Numbered from the stretch's first letter, positions 16,222-25,539 are shown. The stretch is 41,662 bases of DNA from an uncultured Romboutsia sp. (GCA_937880075.1 CALFLM010000022.1:1-41662); one strand, 5' to 3'. The notes: generated by a model not told the origin, from the letters alone. Translations and numbers: made by a program.

Positions 16222-17394
16222 ATGAATTTTAATTTTGATAAAATTGTAGATAGAACTAACAATTTTTCGGCAAAATGGTCTGAAATGAATAAAAATTTTG
16301 GTACTAATGATTTACTTCCTATGTGGGTTGCTGACATGGACTTCTTAACTGCACCTTGTATAATGGAAACTTTAAAAGATAGGCTTGAGCAAGGAATATT
16401 TGGATACACAACTAGACCATCTTATTATAATGAATCTATAGTAAATTGGCTTGACAATAGATTTAGTTGGAAGATAAAGCAAGAATGGTTGATGTTTAGC
16501 CCTGCAGTTATAACTAGCATTAGTTTATTAATACAAAATCTAACTCAAAAAAATGATAAAATAATGATTCAAGAACCAGTTTATAGCCCATTTCATAATA
16601 TAGTTGAGTCAAATGAAAGAGATTTAGTTATAAGCCCTTTAGTAAAATTAGATGACGGAAGCTATGTTATGGATTATGAAGATATAGAAGCTAAAATAAA
16701 AGATGTTAAAATGTTTATACTTTGCAATCCTCACAATCCAGTTGGTAGAGTTTGGACACGTGAAGAACTAACTAAATTAGGTGAAATATGTTTAAAGCAT
16801 AATGTATTAGTTATATCTGATGAAATACATAGTGATATAGTATTAAAAAATCATAAGCATACTCCATTTGCTTCTATTTCTAAGGAGTTTGGAGAAAATA
16901 CTATAACTTGTATGGCTCCAACTAAAACTTTTAATTTAGCTGGACTTCAAAGTTCTTTTTTAGTAATATCTAATCCTTCTTATTATGAAGTTATGGATAA
17001 AGCTTTTTCAAGATTAGATATAAAAAGAAATAATGCATTTAGTTTAGTAGCAACAGAAGCTGCTTATAACTATGGTGAAGACTGGTTAGATGAGTTAATT
17101 AAGTATATAGAAGATAATATTGATTTTGCTATTGAATATATAAAAACTAATATACCACAACTAAAAGTTAAAAAACCTGAAGGAACTTATTTATTATGGG
17201 TTGACTTTAATAGCCTTAATCTAAATGAAAAAGATTTAAAAGATGCTTTAATAAATAAAGGTAAGGTTGCATTAAGCGATGGATCTTCTTTTGGAATCGG
17301 AGGAGATGGCTATTATAGAATAAATTTAGCTTGTCCTAGATCTATGGTTTTAGAAGCTCTTAAGAGAATTGAATTTACTATAAACTCTCTATAA
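16222..17394 (+). CDS. MalY/PatB family PLP-dependent C-S beta-lyase (cystathionine beta-lyase)
   Basis: The 390-residue fold type I enzyme matches the MalY/PatB family: FDKIVDRTNNFSAKWSEM at the N-terminus, LPMWVADMDF (32-41), FGYTTRP, CNPHNPVGRVW, ISDEIHSDIV with the PLP-pairing D200, and the Schiff-base lysine K235 in APTKTFNLAGLQ. It should cleave cystathionine or cysteine-type C-S bonds to a thiol or sulfide, ammonia and pyruvate; some members act as aminotransferases or regulators. Start ATG follows AAGGAGGGAATAAAT. A strong terminator follows at once. Confidence 0.93.
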   Translation: MNFNFDKIVDRTNNFSAKWSEMNKNFGTNDLLPMWVADMDFLTAPCIMETLKDRLEQGIFGYTTRPSYYNESIVNWLDNRFSWKIKQEWLMFSPAVITSISLLIQNLTQKNDKIMIQEPVYSPFHNIVESNERDLVISPLVKLDDGSYVMDYEDIEAKIKDVKMFILCNPHNPVGRVWTREELTKLGEICLKHNVLVISDEIHSDIVLKNHKHTPFASISKEFGENTITCMAPTKTFNLAGLQSSFLVISNPSYYEVMDKAFSRLDIKRNNAFSLVATEAAYNYGEDWLDELIKYIEDNIDFAIEYIKTNIPQLKVKKPEGTYLLWVDFNSLNLNEKDLKDALINKGKVALSDGSSFGIGGDGYYRINLACPRSMVLEALKRIEFTINSL

Positions 17395-17396
17395 AC

Positions 17397-17431
17397 AAAA
17401 GGTGAACTATAATAATATAGTTCACCTTTTT
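17397..17431. terminator. Bidirectional terminator after the PatB-like gene
   Basis: AAAAGGTGAACTATA pairs perfectly with TATAGTTCACCTTTT around ATAA. The stem stands between two convergent genes. Confidence 0.9.
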
Positions 17432-17433
17432 CA

Positions 17434-17991
17434 CTAACATCCGCAACCTTTATTTGAATTACATCCGCATTCATTATTATGGTGATTATCACATTCACAT
17501 TCGTTATGATGCTTATTACTTTCACATTGATTGTGATGATTACATCCACATTCATCATAAAAGTCACAATCATCTTCATCATATCCAAAATCATCTAGGT
17601 TGCATCCAACATCATCTTTATAGCAATCTCTGTAGCATTTAGCTGCTTTTTGTAAACAACATTGTGCTTCTTCCATTAACTCCTGAGCTGAGTTTGCAGA
17701 CTCCTCATAACATTCCCAAAGTTCATTAGCTTTTTTACATTCCTCTATCGCTTGTCTTTTTAGAGATTCAGCTCTTTTTTCTGCTTCCTGTGCCTCTTGA
17801 GCTATTTTATTTGCCCTATTCATAGCACACTCTGCTTGTTGACATTTTTGATTGGCCATTTCTTTGAACTTATTACATTCTGATATGCAACTATTAAATT
17901 GAGAACTAAATATTAAATTTTTATTGTTACATTCATTTTGATTACAAAAGTTATTAAATTTGTTATTTTTTTTAATATTTTTCTGTTTCAT
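17434..17991 (-). CDS. Cys/His-rich coiled-coil protein, possibly spore coat or metal-binding
   Basis: I place the start at 17991, where AAAGGTGGTTATTTAATG gives a good ribosome site; the longer reading has none. The 185-residue protein has an Asn/Lys-rich head, a coiled-coil middle rich in Ala, Glu and Cys (KFKEMANQKCQQAECAMNRA through AQCCLQKAAKCYRDCY), an acidic Asp/Phe/Tyr linker, and a tail of repeated HH-x-x-C / C-x-C units (HHNQCESNKHHNECECDNHH...) ending GCNSNKGCGC. Such composition is common in spore coat proteins and would bind zinc or copper. No signal peptide is present. Its function is inference. Confidence 0.75.
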   Translation of the reverse strand: MKQKNIKKNNKFNNFCNQNECNNKNLIFSSQFNSCISECNKFKEMANQKCQQAECAMNRANKIAQEAQEAEKRAESLKRQAIEECKKANELWECYEESANSAQELMEEAQCCLQKAAKCYRDCYKDDVGCNLDDFGYDEDDCDFYDECGCNHHNQCESNKHHNECECDNHHNNECGCNSNKGCGC

Positions 17992-18111
17992 TAAATAACC
18001 ACCTTTTAAATTGAATATTTTAGAATATTTCACTTGTTCCTATTAACATATTATTCATTCATTCAAAAACTGTGATATGGTTACTATGTATTTGCTATTT
18101 TTATTAATAAA

Positions 18112-18159
18112 ACAAGGAGCTATATCAAAGTTTTATCTTTTAAATAGCTCCTTATTTTT
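18112..18159. terminator. Terminator of the YitT-family gene
   Basis: AAGGAGCTAT (18114-18123) pairs with ATAGCTCCTT (18144-18153), flanked by A-rich and T-rich runs. Confidence 0.85.
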
Positions 18160-18766
18160 ATGCTTTCACTAATTTGCTTTTATTAAAATTATATATAAAA
18201 TCTATAGTTCTTCCACTTATATTAACTGCTATAAGTGACCAAAATATATCATATGCTGATAAGTATGTTAGTGATAGCATTAATACTGCTACATCACCTA
18301 TCATATACACATTACCTATATTTAATGATGTAATTTTAGAAATTACCATAGCTAGAGCATCGTCTCCACCTGCTGCCGCTCCATTTCTAACAATTATTCC
18401 TACTCCAACTCCTACAAATAATCCTGAAAGTATGGTAACTGTGAACTTACTGTTTAGAACAGGTATTAATGGTCCTATAGATTCAAAGACTTCATAAAAT
18501 GTTGAAAAACTAAAAGTTGCTATTATTGAGTATATTAAGAATTGTTTTCCAAAAAATTTATATCCCATTATAAACAATGCTGTGTCTATTATTAGATTTG
18601 CTACTGAAAGTTCTATATTGAATAAGTTTTTTAAGAGTAACAAAAGTCCTAGTACTCCACCTTCTGTTATATTATTTTGATAATTTAAGTTATAAATTCC
18701 AAATGATAATATTAATGCTCCTAATAATATTAGTGTTATGTGTTTTGCGTGCGTCCGCTTCTCCAC
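18158..18766 (-). CDS. YitT family membrane protein, short form
   Basis: I choose GTG at 18766 (Val-Glu-Lys-Arg..., site AAGGAAGGGATACTTGTG); the longer GTG at 18811 has no ribosome site and overlaps a TATAAT. The 202-residue protein has five membrane segments with ITEGGVLGLLLLL, the GVGVGIIVRNGAAAGGDDALAM block and the NIGNVYMIGDVAVLMLSL block of the YitT N-terminal domain. Full-length YitT proteins have about 280 residues because of a C-terminal DUF2179 domain; this one stops before it. Transport function is presumed, substrate unknown. Confidence 0.85.
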   Translation of the reverse strand: MEKRTHAKHITLILLGALILSFGIYNLNYQNNITEGGVLGLLLLLKNLFNIELSVANLIIDTALFIMGYKFFGKQFLIYSIIATFSFSTFYEVFESIGPLIPVLNSKFTVTILSGLFVGVGVGIIVRNGAAAGGDDALAMVISKITSLNIGNVYMIGDVAVLMLSLTYLSAYDIFWSLIAVNISGRTIDFIYNFNKSKLVKA

Positions 18767-19273
18767 AAGTATCCCTTCCTTTTCTTTTTGATTTACTAAT
18801 ATTATATACACTTGAATTTAATTTGTATAGTGCATTTTTATAAACTAAATATTATAAAATATTTTTTATTTTTTTTCAATCTATTTCTGTGTATTTTTAT
18901 GTATTTTTATTTTCATATCTTTAACCCCAGTATTTCCAGTAGTTTCACTTGTATACAATTTTTATAAAGTTTAGATTAAAATTTTTTTAGGTTTAGTATA
19001 TATAATTCTGTGTTTATATAAATTTTTGTTTTATTTAGTTTTACTAAACTAAGTACAAGTTAAATATTCTACTTTTTACTATATTTTAATAAATAAAGGA
19101 GCTAATCTTTTTTAAGATAATTCCATTATTTATCATTATTAAGTTAGATTACTATATATAAAAACACCTAAAAATTTTATTAATTGAAATTTTTAGGTGT
19201 TTTTTATTTTCACTAGAACTTATTAAATTTTAATAAGTTTTTCAGTGGCCTCCTTTCACAGAGGACTTTTTTA
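18767..19273. other. Intergenic stretch between the YitT and ferredoxin genes
   Basis: It holds the upstream region of the YitT gene, about 250 bases of AT-rich sequence without an ORF, and a stack of hairpins downstream of the ferredoxin gene (19159-19210, 19217-19243 and a weaker one at 19244-19266). Nothing else was recognised. Confidence 0.5.
19159..19243. terminator. Tandem terminators downstream of the ferredoxin gene
   Basis: The main stem pairs AAAAACACCTAAAAATTT with AAATTTTTAGGTGTTTTT (19160-19204). A second, AACTTATTAAA/TTTAATAAGTT, lies at 19217-19239. Both are downstream of the minus-strand ferredoxin gene. Confidence 0.8.
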
Positions 19274-19462
19274 TTAATCTATATCTATTGCATCTACTGG
19301 GCAGCCATCTCTAGCTTCTTGTGCGCTTTCTTGTAGATCTTCAGGTATATCTGAGTTTATAGCTTCAGCTACCCCATCATCATTCATGCTAAATACTTCT
19401 GGACATATTGAAGGACATGCTCCACATCCTATACAAGTATCTTTATCTACGTTTGCTTTCAT
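19274..19462 (-). CDS. Ferredoxin, single [4Fe-4S] cluster
   Basis: The 62-residue acidic protein carries CIGCGACPSICPEVF, giving C10, C13 and C16, with the fourth ligand C54 in GCPVDAI. C20 is also kept, but the second cluster's CxxCxxC set is absent, so it should bind one cluster; in single-cluster ferredoxins the residue at C20 is often in a disulfide, but no partner is visible here. It is a small soluble electron carrier for anaerobic redox enzymes. Start ATG has AGGAGTATAACTATG. Monocistronic. Confidence 0.95.
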   Translation of the reverse strand: MKANVDKDTCIGCGACPSICPEVFSMNDDGVAEAINSDIPEDLQESAQEARDGCPVDAIDID

Positions 19463-19913
19463 AGTTATACTCCTTTCTTGTATGTATTATATTAACAAGT
19501 TACTAGATTTATATTTTATCTAAATACTCTTGTTAAATCTATTTTGTCCATACAATCAATTTGTATTATAGTATATTTAGGAAATTTTTCTTCTTTTATC
19601 CAATACAAACTTTTACTAAATTTATAAAAAGCAATGAAATATATAAATTAAATACAGTACATTTATTTTTAATATATTCCAATTACCTTTACAATTTTGG
19701 AATTATAATTTGGAATTATATAAATTAAATAAACATAACTTGTAATAAAGGATTATTTCTAAAATTAATTTCAATTAACATATTTATACACATCAAAATA
19801 AAATACAAATTTTTTAAGACAGAAATAAAATTTTCATCTCAATAATTTTTGTATTATATATCTTATATAATTTAAAAGTAACTTAATAATTAAGCATTTA
19901 AGGGGAGGATATA
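19463..19913. other. Divergent upstream region of ferredoxin and AraC-type genes
   Basis: It contains a tandem 13-base repeat TTTGGAATTATAA/T (19696-19721) and, near the AraC-type gene, ATACAAATTTTTT with an inverted partner ATTTTTGTAT about 40 bases on, which may be operator sequence. No ORF was seen. Confidence 0.45.
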
Positions 19914-21059
19914 ATGTTTATTAAAACAAGTAATTCAGCTTTTAAAGATTTTGGGAATATCGTTTATGATTATATTGATTTTAATTCAAGCTATAAAATA
20001 AATTTCAATAATAAGTCCATTGATAATCTTAAGTTAGTTACAAATGATTATACTTTTATTAAAGTTACAAAAGGCCTTGTAATGATATTGGTATCTTTTG
20101 ATTGTAATAATATAAAATCTTTTATAATAAATCGAAGCTTACATATAAAAAATGGAATATATTTTAATCTTATATCAATTTCAGATGAAGCTAGTGTTGA
20201 GATATTAACAGATACTGAATTTGATTCTATTAAATTAGATAATCCTTTTAATTACTCTAATATATCATCATCATTAGATATTAGTGAAATATACACTAAG
20301 TTTTATCAAGAAAAAGGTACAAATTATAATTTTTCAGGAGAGAGACATACTTATTGGGAACTTACTTATGTTGATAAAGGTGAATTATTAACTACAATTG
20401 ATGGAGTGTCTTATCATCTAAAGCAAAGTGATTTAATATTTTATGCTCCAATGCAATTTCATACTCAATCAACATTTGAAAAAATTAGTAGCTCTTATTT
20501 AACTATCAATTTTAAAATGAATTTTAATCATACTGATTTACTTTGTAATAAAATTTTTTCTCTTCAAAGAGATTCTTATTTTATAATAAGCAGACTTATA
20601 AAAGAGCTTTCTAATGACAATATATACAGTGATGATTTATCTCTTTGCTATTTAAAAGAACTTATTATACAAACACTTAGACTTGATAATTCCCACTTCC
20701 ATTCTAAGCCTACTACTCATATGCAACAAACTTATGAAAATAAGTTATTAAATGATATACTTTTATACATTGATAATCATATTTATGAAAAAATATCTGT
20801 AAGTACTTTGTGTGAACATTTTTGTATAAGTACTTCTATGTTACATTCCTTATTTAGAAAAAATATGAACAATACTGCAAAAAACTATATAAACGAGCTT
20901 AAATTAAGTAAAAGTAAAGAACTTATAAGAAATTCTACCCATACACTTAGTGAAATATCTGAAATACTTGGTTTTTCTTCTATTCATTATTTTTCCAAAA
21001 AATTTAAATCATACTTTAATATTTCACCTACTGAATACTCTAAATCTATTTATAATTAA
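19914..21059 (+). CDS. AraC family transcriptional regulator
   Basis: The 381-residue protein ends in a double helix-turn-helix AraC domain (about 277-379): ISVSTLCEHFCISTSMLHSL for the first and LSEISEILGFSSIHYFSKKF plus FNISPTEYSK for the second. A cupin-like sensor domain lies at about 140-205 (RHTYWELTYVDKGELLTTID, LIFYAPMQFHTQS). The N-terminal 130 residues are an extra domain not usual in AraC proteins. Start ATG follows AAGGGGAGGATATA. It converges on the aldolase/AgaS operon, which it may control in response to a sugar phosphate; this is inference from position. Confidence 0.9.
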   Translation: MFIKTSNSAFKDFGNIVYDYIDFNSSYKINFNNKSIDNLKLVTNDYTFIKVTKGLVMILVSFDCNNIKSFIINRSLHIKNGIYFNLISISDEASVEILTDTEFDSIKLDNPFNYSNISSSLDISEIYTKFYQEKGTNYNFSGERHTYWELTYVDKGELLTTIDGVSYHLKQSDLIFYAPMQFHTQSTFEKISSSYLTINFKMNFNHTDLLCNKIFSLQRDSYFIISRLIKELSNDNIYSDDLSLCYLKELIIQTLRLDNSHFHSKPTTHMQQTYENKLLNDILLYIDNHIYEKISVSTLCEHFCISTSMLHSLFRKNMNNTAKNYINELKLSKSKELIRNSTHTLSEISEILGFSSIHYFSKKFKSYFNISPTEYSKSIYN

Positions 21060-21065
21060 AAAGTT

Positions 21066-21097
21066 AAAGGGTATCCAAGTTTTTTTAGATACCCTCT
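21066..21097. terminator. Bidirectional terminator between the AraC-type gene and the aldolase
   Basis: AAGGGTATC and GATACCCTCTT pair around a T-rich loop between convergent genes. Confidence 0.8.
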
Positions 21098-21102
21098 TAA
21101 AT

Positions 21103-21966
21103 TTAAGAAAAATAAATTTTATTCTCGCTTTTACACATTTGTATCTTTTCAACAACAACATCATACATTGCTTTCTTTGCTGGTACTAAATATTGTCTTG
21201 GATCTGAAGCATCAGGATTTTCATTAAAATATTCTTTTATTGCATTTGAAAATGGTATTTTAAGCTCAGTTGCTATATTAACTTTACATATACCTTTTTC
21301 TATAGCATTTTGTACTGCATCATAAGGAACTCCTGATGCACCATGTAGCACTAAAGGTATATCTACTATACTTCTTATTTCTTCAAGTCTATCAAAATCT
21401 AGCTTTGGTTCACTTTTATAAAGACCATGAGCTGTACCTATTGCTACTGCTAATGAATCTACACCTGTAGCTTTTACAAATTCTACTGCTTCATTAGGAT
21501 CTGTTAAGAAAGAGTCTTTTTCATCTACCATTAAGTCATCTTCTACTCCACCTAATTTTCCAAGTTCGGCTTCAACTGTTGCCCCATACTTATGTGCATA
21601 ATCAACTACATCTTTAACTATTTCTACATTTTTTCTAAATTCGTATTTTGATGCATCTATCATGACTGATTTACATCCAAGTTTTATTATTCTTTTTATA
21701 TCATCTACATTTTCATGATGATCTAAATGGAAAGTTAGTGGTATATTATTTATTTCGCTAGCTTTTTCTATTATAGCTAGTAAGTAATTTTCATCTGCAT
21801 ATTTTACAGTTGATGGTGTTGCTGCAAGTATTACTGGTGATTTTAAATTACTTGCTGCTTGTAGTACCACTTGTATTGTTTCTAAATTGTGTATATTAAA
21901 GGCAGGTACTGCGTAACCCTCCTCTTGTGCTTTTATTAGCATTTCTTTAGTTGATATTAAACTCAT
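21103..21966 (-). CDS. Class II ketose-bisphosphate aldolase, tagatose-1,6-bisphosphate type
   Basis: The 287-residue zinc aldolase has the catalytic D82 and zinc ligand H83 in HLDHHE, EAELGKLGG (133-140), the zinc ligands H180 (GTAHGLYKSEPKLDFDRL) and H208 (LVLHGASG), and NIATELKIPF near the end. These details resemble GatY/KbaY more than glycolytic Fba, and the neighbour is AgaS. It should split tagatose-1,6-bisphosphate into glyceraldehyde-3-phosphate and dihydroxyacetone phosphate. Start ATG has AAGGGGGGTAACTTTAATATG. It follows the AgaS gene after about 100 bases, probably in one operon. Confidence 0.88.
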   Translation of the reverse strand: MSLISTKEMLIKAQEEGYAVPAFNIHNLETIQVVLQAASNLKSPVILAATPSTVKYADENYLLAIIEKASEINNIPLTFHLDHHENVDDIKRIIKLGCKSVMIDASKYEFRKNVEIVKDVVDYAHKYGATVEAELGKLGGVEDDLMVDEKDSFLTDPNEAVEFVKATGVDSLAVAIGTAHGLYKSEPKLDFDRLEEIRSIVDIPLVLHGASGVPYDAVQNAIEKGICKVNIATELKIPFSNAIKEYFNENPDASDPRQYLVPAKKAMYDVVVEKIQMCKSENKIYFS

Positions 21967-22070
21967 ATTAAAGTTACCCCCCTTAGTTTTTAAAGTCCTT
22001 TTAACTATTTTTAATAACTTATTTATATAAAATCAAAATTCCCAATATATTTATTTTTTAAGTTATATAC

Positions 22071-23261
22071 TTATACTAACTCGTGTAATATTACTCCTTG
22101 AACTACTCTATTTACTTCCCCTGTTGGACATGGATTATCTGGTGTTATACCTAAGTTTACTGATTTTAAAAATGATAGCATTTGACCAAATATTATTTGT
22201 TGTAGTGGTAATAATACTTCATTTTTAGCACTGTAATTTATATTCTCAACATTAAATACATAGTCAGATTTATTAGCTATTTCTTTTTCTATGTTATCTC
22301 CAACTATTACTACCTTGTCATTTTTCTTATGAGCTAACATTTCTTTAGTTAGATCTAAGTCGTATTTTCTTGTATATTCATCATTAGATATATAAATTAC
22401 ACTAACAGTTTTATCATCTACTACAGACTTTGGACCATGTCTAAATCCAAGTGGAGTATCATAACTTGCATTAACCTTTCCTGCTGTAAGTTCTAATACT
22501 TTAAGGGCACTTTCTCTTGCTATTCCTTTAGAAGTTGCTGACCCTAAATAAACTATTCTTTCAAAGTCTTCATTAGCAAGGCTTGTAACTTTTTCTATAT
22601 TATTTTCTAGGAAATTATTTACTGATTCACTTAATTTATCTACATCATTTGAGAAGTTTTCTATATTATCCATATTAAATACTGCCATAGCATTTAAAAC
22701 CATAGTCGTGAAACTACTAGTCATGGCAAATCCTAAGTCATTAGTTTGAGGTGGCATTAAAAGAAGTAAACTTTTTTCATCATTAACTGTATTTTTTGCT
22801 AATTTTCCATTTTCATTACAAGTTATTACTACTTGATATAAATCATCTACTAATTGACTTGCAAGATTAACTGCATGAACACTTTCTGGAGAATTTCCTG
22901 ATCTTGCAAAAGATATTAAAAGTGTTGGTACATCTTTTATAAAATAACTTCTTGGGCTTGCTACTAAGTCTGTTGTAGCTATGGCTTCTACTCTTTTATT
23001 TAGTAAACTTGTTAAGTAAGGTTCACAAACTTCGCCTGCAAAAGCTGATGTCCCAGCTCCTGTTAATATTATTCTGTATTCTTTTTTAAATAAGAATGAA
23101 TCTATAAAAGATTTTATTTCTATTTTATTTTTTATTAAATTCTTAACCGATTCTCTCCAACTATCTGATTGTTGTATTATTTCTCTAGCAGTATTTAAAC
23201 CACTACACTCTTTTAATTTTGAAATTTCTAATCCTAATAATTTATTTTCAACTTTTTCCAT
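22071..23261 (-). CDS. agaS: AgaS-like SIS-domain sugar isomerase/deaminase
   Basis: The 396-residue protein has two SIS domains. The first contains ILTGAGTSAFAGEVCEPYL (64-82), ATTDLVASPRSYF and LISFARSGNSPESVHAVNLA; then MPPQTNDLGFAMTSSFTTM. These match AgaS of the N-acetylgalactosamine/galactosamine pathway, which converts galactosamine-6-phosphate to tagatose-6-phosphate with loss of ammonia. The second SIS domain has YLGSATSKGIARESALKVLE and GFRHGPKS. Followed by the tagatose-type aldolase, this gives part of an aminosugar route; phosphotransferase, kinase and deacetylase are absent here. Start ATG has AGGGAGAGTAAATAATG. Confidence 0.9.
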   Translation of the reverse strand: MEKVENKLLGLEISKLKECSGLNTAREIIQQSDSWRESVKNLIKNKIEIKSFIDSFLFKKEYRIILTGAGTSAFAGEVCEPYLTSLLNKRVEAIATTDLVASPRSYFIKDVPTLLISFARSGNSPESVHAVNLASQLVDDLYQVVITCNENGKLAKNTVNDEKSLLLLMPPQTNDLGFAMTSSFTTMVLNAMAVFNMDNIENFSNDVDKLSESVNNFLENNIEKVTSLANEDFERIVYLGSATSKGIARESALKVLELTAGKVNASYDTPLGFRHGPKSVVDDKTVSVIYISNDEYTRKYDLDLTKEMLAHKKNDKVVIVGDNIEKEIANKSDYVFNVENINYSAKNEVLLPLQQIIFGQMLSFLKSVNLGITPDNPCPTGEVNRVVQGVILHELV

Positions 23262-23565
23262 TATTTACTCTCCCTCTCTATTTATTATACTATTATTGTA
23301 TATATTTTATTTTTATATGTATTTGTATTTTCGTATCTATAATTTGTTTTTTTGTATTTGATATTTATTGTTGTTTAATCTGTAATATATTTTAAATATG
23401 TAGCTATGCTAATAAATGCTTAAAATATTGTCGAAAAATCCACTAAAACATTTTCCTTAAACTTAATTTTATATTTTTATATAAATCGACTTTAAAATTT
23501 TATTTTTTACATAAAATATATAAATATAATTCCTTTGACTTTATTTTATTTTAAGTACTAGTATC
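23262..23565. other. Divergent upstream region of agaS and typA
   Basis: AT-rich sequence with no ORF, apart from the typA promoter that follows. No catabolite-response-like palindrome was recognised. Confidence 0.4.
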
Positions 23566-23595
23566 TTGTATACACCCCTATACTTGTGATATACT
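23566..23595 (+). promoter_or_regulatory. Sigma-A type promoter of typA
   Basis: TTGTAT (23566-23571), an 18-base spacer and TATACT (23590-23595), about 35 bases before the chosen start codon. An apparent earlier start at 23586 lies inside this promoter and is rejected. Confidence 0.65.
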
Positions 23596-23630
23596 TAAAA
23601 AGTTATTTTAAGCTGAAAGGAGCAAAATAT

Positions 23631-25457
23631 ATGTCAAAAAATAAAATAATAAACATAGCAGTTATCGCCCACGTTGATGCTGGTAAATCAACTTTAGTTG
23701 ACGCATTTCTACATCAATCTGGTACATTTAGAGATAACGAAGTAGTAAAAGATTGTGTAATGGATAGTAATGACCTTGAAGCCGAAAGAGGTATAACTAT
23801 ATATTCTAAAAACTGTTCTATTAACTATAAGGATTACAAAATAAATATAGTTGATACACCAGGACATAGTGACTTCTCATCAGAGGTTGAACGTGTTATA
23901 AAAACTGTTGATACAGTTATATTACTAGTTGATGCTAGTGAAGGTCCAATGCCTCAAACAAGATTCGTTTTACAAAAATCTTTAGAAGCTGGACTTAGAC
24001 CAATACTTTTCATAAACAAAATAGATAAGCAAGATCAAAGAGCTGAAGAAGTTGTTGATGAAGTATTTGATTTATTCGTTGACTTAAATGCAACTGATGA
24101 GCAATGTGAATTCCCAATAATATACGGTATAGCTAAGCAAGGTATAGCTAAAAAAGAAATGGATGATGATAGTGAAAACTTAGCTCCATTATTTGAAACT
24201 GTTGTTGAACATGTTGAAGCATACCCAGATTATAGCGAAGAGCCACTACAATTACAAATATCTGCTCTTGCATATGATGATTATGTAGGAAGACTTGGTA
24301 TAGGTAGAGTTTACAAAGGAACTGTAAAAAATGGTTCTCAAGTATCTATATGCAAAGCTGATGGTTCTGTTGCTAAAGGAAGAATAACTAAACTTACAGT
24401 TTATGAAGGATTAAAGCAAGTTGAAAAAGATGAAGCTTATGCAGGTGACATAGTTGTTGTTGCTGGTATGGCTGATATATCTATAGGTGAGACTATATGT
24501 GATGCTGATAATCCATTACCAATGGAAATGATACACATAGAAGAGCCTACTTTATCTATGAACTTCTTAGTTAACGATTCTCCATTTGCAGGAAAGAGTG
24601 GTAAATTCGTAACTACTAGACACTTAAAAGATAGATTAGACAAAGAATTAGAAGTTAACGTTGGTCTTAAAGTTGAGCCAATGGATACAACTGATGGATA
24701 CAGAGTATCTGGACGTGGAGAACTTCACTTATCTATACTTCTTGAAAACATGAGACGTGAAGGATACGAAATAGGTGTATCTAAGCCAGAAGTTTTATTT
24801 ATAAAAGATGAAAACGGAAAATTAATGGAACCAATGGAAAGAGTTATAGTTAACTGTCCAGAGGTTTACTCAGGAACTGTTATAAACAAATTAAATTTAA
24901 GAAAAGCTTTAATGGAAGCTATGGAAATAGAAGGTGACTATGTTAAAATAACATTCATCGCTCCAACAAGAGGATTACTTGGATACAGAAGTGAATTCAT
25001 AAATGATACTCGTGGAGAAGGTTCTTTAGTTAGATCATTTGAGAGATATGAAGAACACAAAGGTGAAATGCCTCAAAGAACTAACGGAGTTTTAATATCT
25101 CAAGTTGCTGGAACAACTATGGCTTATGCTCTTAATGCTTTAAGTGAAAGAGCTCAAATGTTCGTTGAACCTGCTATAGAAGTTTACGAAGGTATGATAA
25201 TAGGAATGAACTCTAGAAAAGAAGACATGACTGTTAATCCTTGTAAGAACAAGAAATTAACTAACGTTCGTGCTTCAGGAAGTGATGATGCTATAAAATT
25301 ACAAGCTGCTAGAACATTCACATTAGAAGAAGCTTTAGAATTTATAGATGATGATGAGTTAGTTGAAATAACTCCAGATGCTATAAGACTTAGAAAGAAA
25401 TTCTTAAATGAACACGATAGATTAAGATACAACAAGTCAAGACAAGCTAATAAATAA
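23631..25457 (+). CDS. typA: Translational GTPase TypA/BipA
   Basis: The start is taken at ATG 23631 (GAAAGGAGCAAAATATATG), giving 608 residues, the normal length. The GTPase domain shows G1 AHVDAGKST (13-21), G2 ERGITI, G3 DTPGHSDF and G4 NKID, followed by EF-G-like domains and the BipA-specific C-terminal region (NPCKNKKLTNVRASGSDDAI, ending LRKKFLNEHDRLRYNKSRQ). It binds the ribosome and assists large-subunit assembly and stress growth. Codon use is biased towards a highly expressed gene. It is transcribed alone. Confidence 0.97.
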   Translation: MSKNKIINIAVIAHVDAGKSTLVDAFLHQSGTFRDNEVVKDCVMDSNDLEAERGITIYSKNCSINYKDYKINIVDTPGHSDFSSEVERVIKTVDTVILLVDASEGPMPQTRFVLQKSLEAGLRPILFINKIDKQDQRAEEVVDEVFDLFVDLNATDEQCEFPIIYGIAKQGIAKKEMDDDSENLAPLFETVVEHVEAYPDYSEEPLQLQISALAYDDYVGRLGIGRVYKGTVKNGSQVSICKADGSVAKGRITKLTVYEGLKQVEKDEAYAGDIVVVAGMADISIGETICDADNPLPMEMIHIEEPTLSMNFLVNDSPFAGKSGKFVTTRHLKDRLDKELEVNVGLKVEPMDTTDGYRVSGRGELHLSILLENMRREGYEIGVSKPEVLFIKDENGKLMEPMERVIVNCPEVYSGTVINKLNLRKALMEAMEIEGDYVKITFIAPTRGLLGYRSEFINDTRGEGSLVRSFERYEEHKGEMPQRTNGVLISQVAGTTMAYALNALSERAQMFVEPAIEVYEGMIIGMNSRKEDMTVNPCKNKKLTNVRASGSDDAIKLQAARTFTLEEALEFIDDDELVEITPDAIRLRKKFLNEHDRLRYNKSRQANK

Positions 25458-25458
25458 T

Positions 25459-25495
25459 ATAAAAGGCAATCTCTATTTAGGGATTGCCTTTTATA
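25459..25495. terminator. Terminator of typA
   Basis: AAAAGGCAATC and GATTGCCTTTT pair around TCTATTTAGG, followed by ATATTT. Confidence 0.9.
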
Positions 25496-25539
25496 TTTAA
25501 TAATTCAAAATTTTTTAGTATTATAATATACTTAAGTGT

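Noticed and set aside
18767..18811. Longer YitT start at 18811.
   Set aside because: No ribosome site and overlap with a TATAAT; GTG 18766 is preceded by AAGGAAGGG.
23586..23630. Earlier start for typA adding 15 residues.
   Set aside because: It overlaps the -10 of the promoter and lacks a ribosome site; ATG 23631 has GGAG at good spacing and matches the family start.
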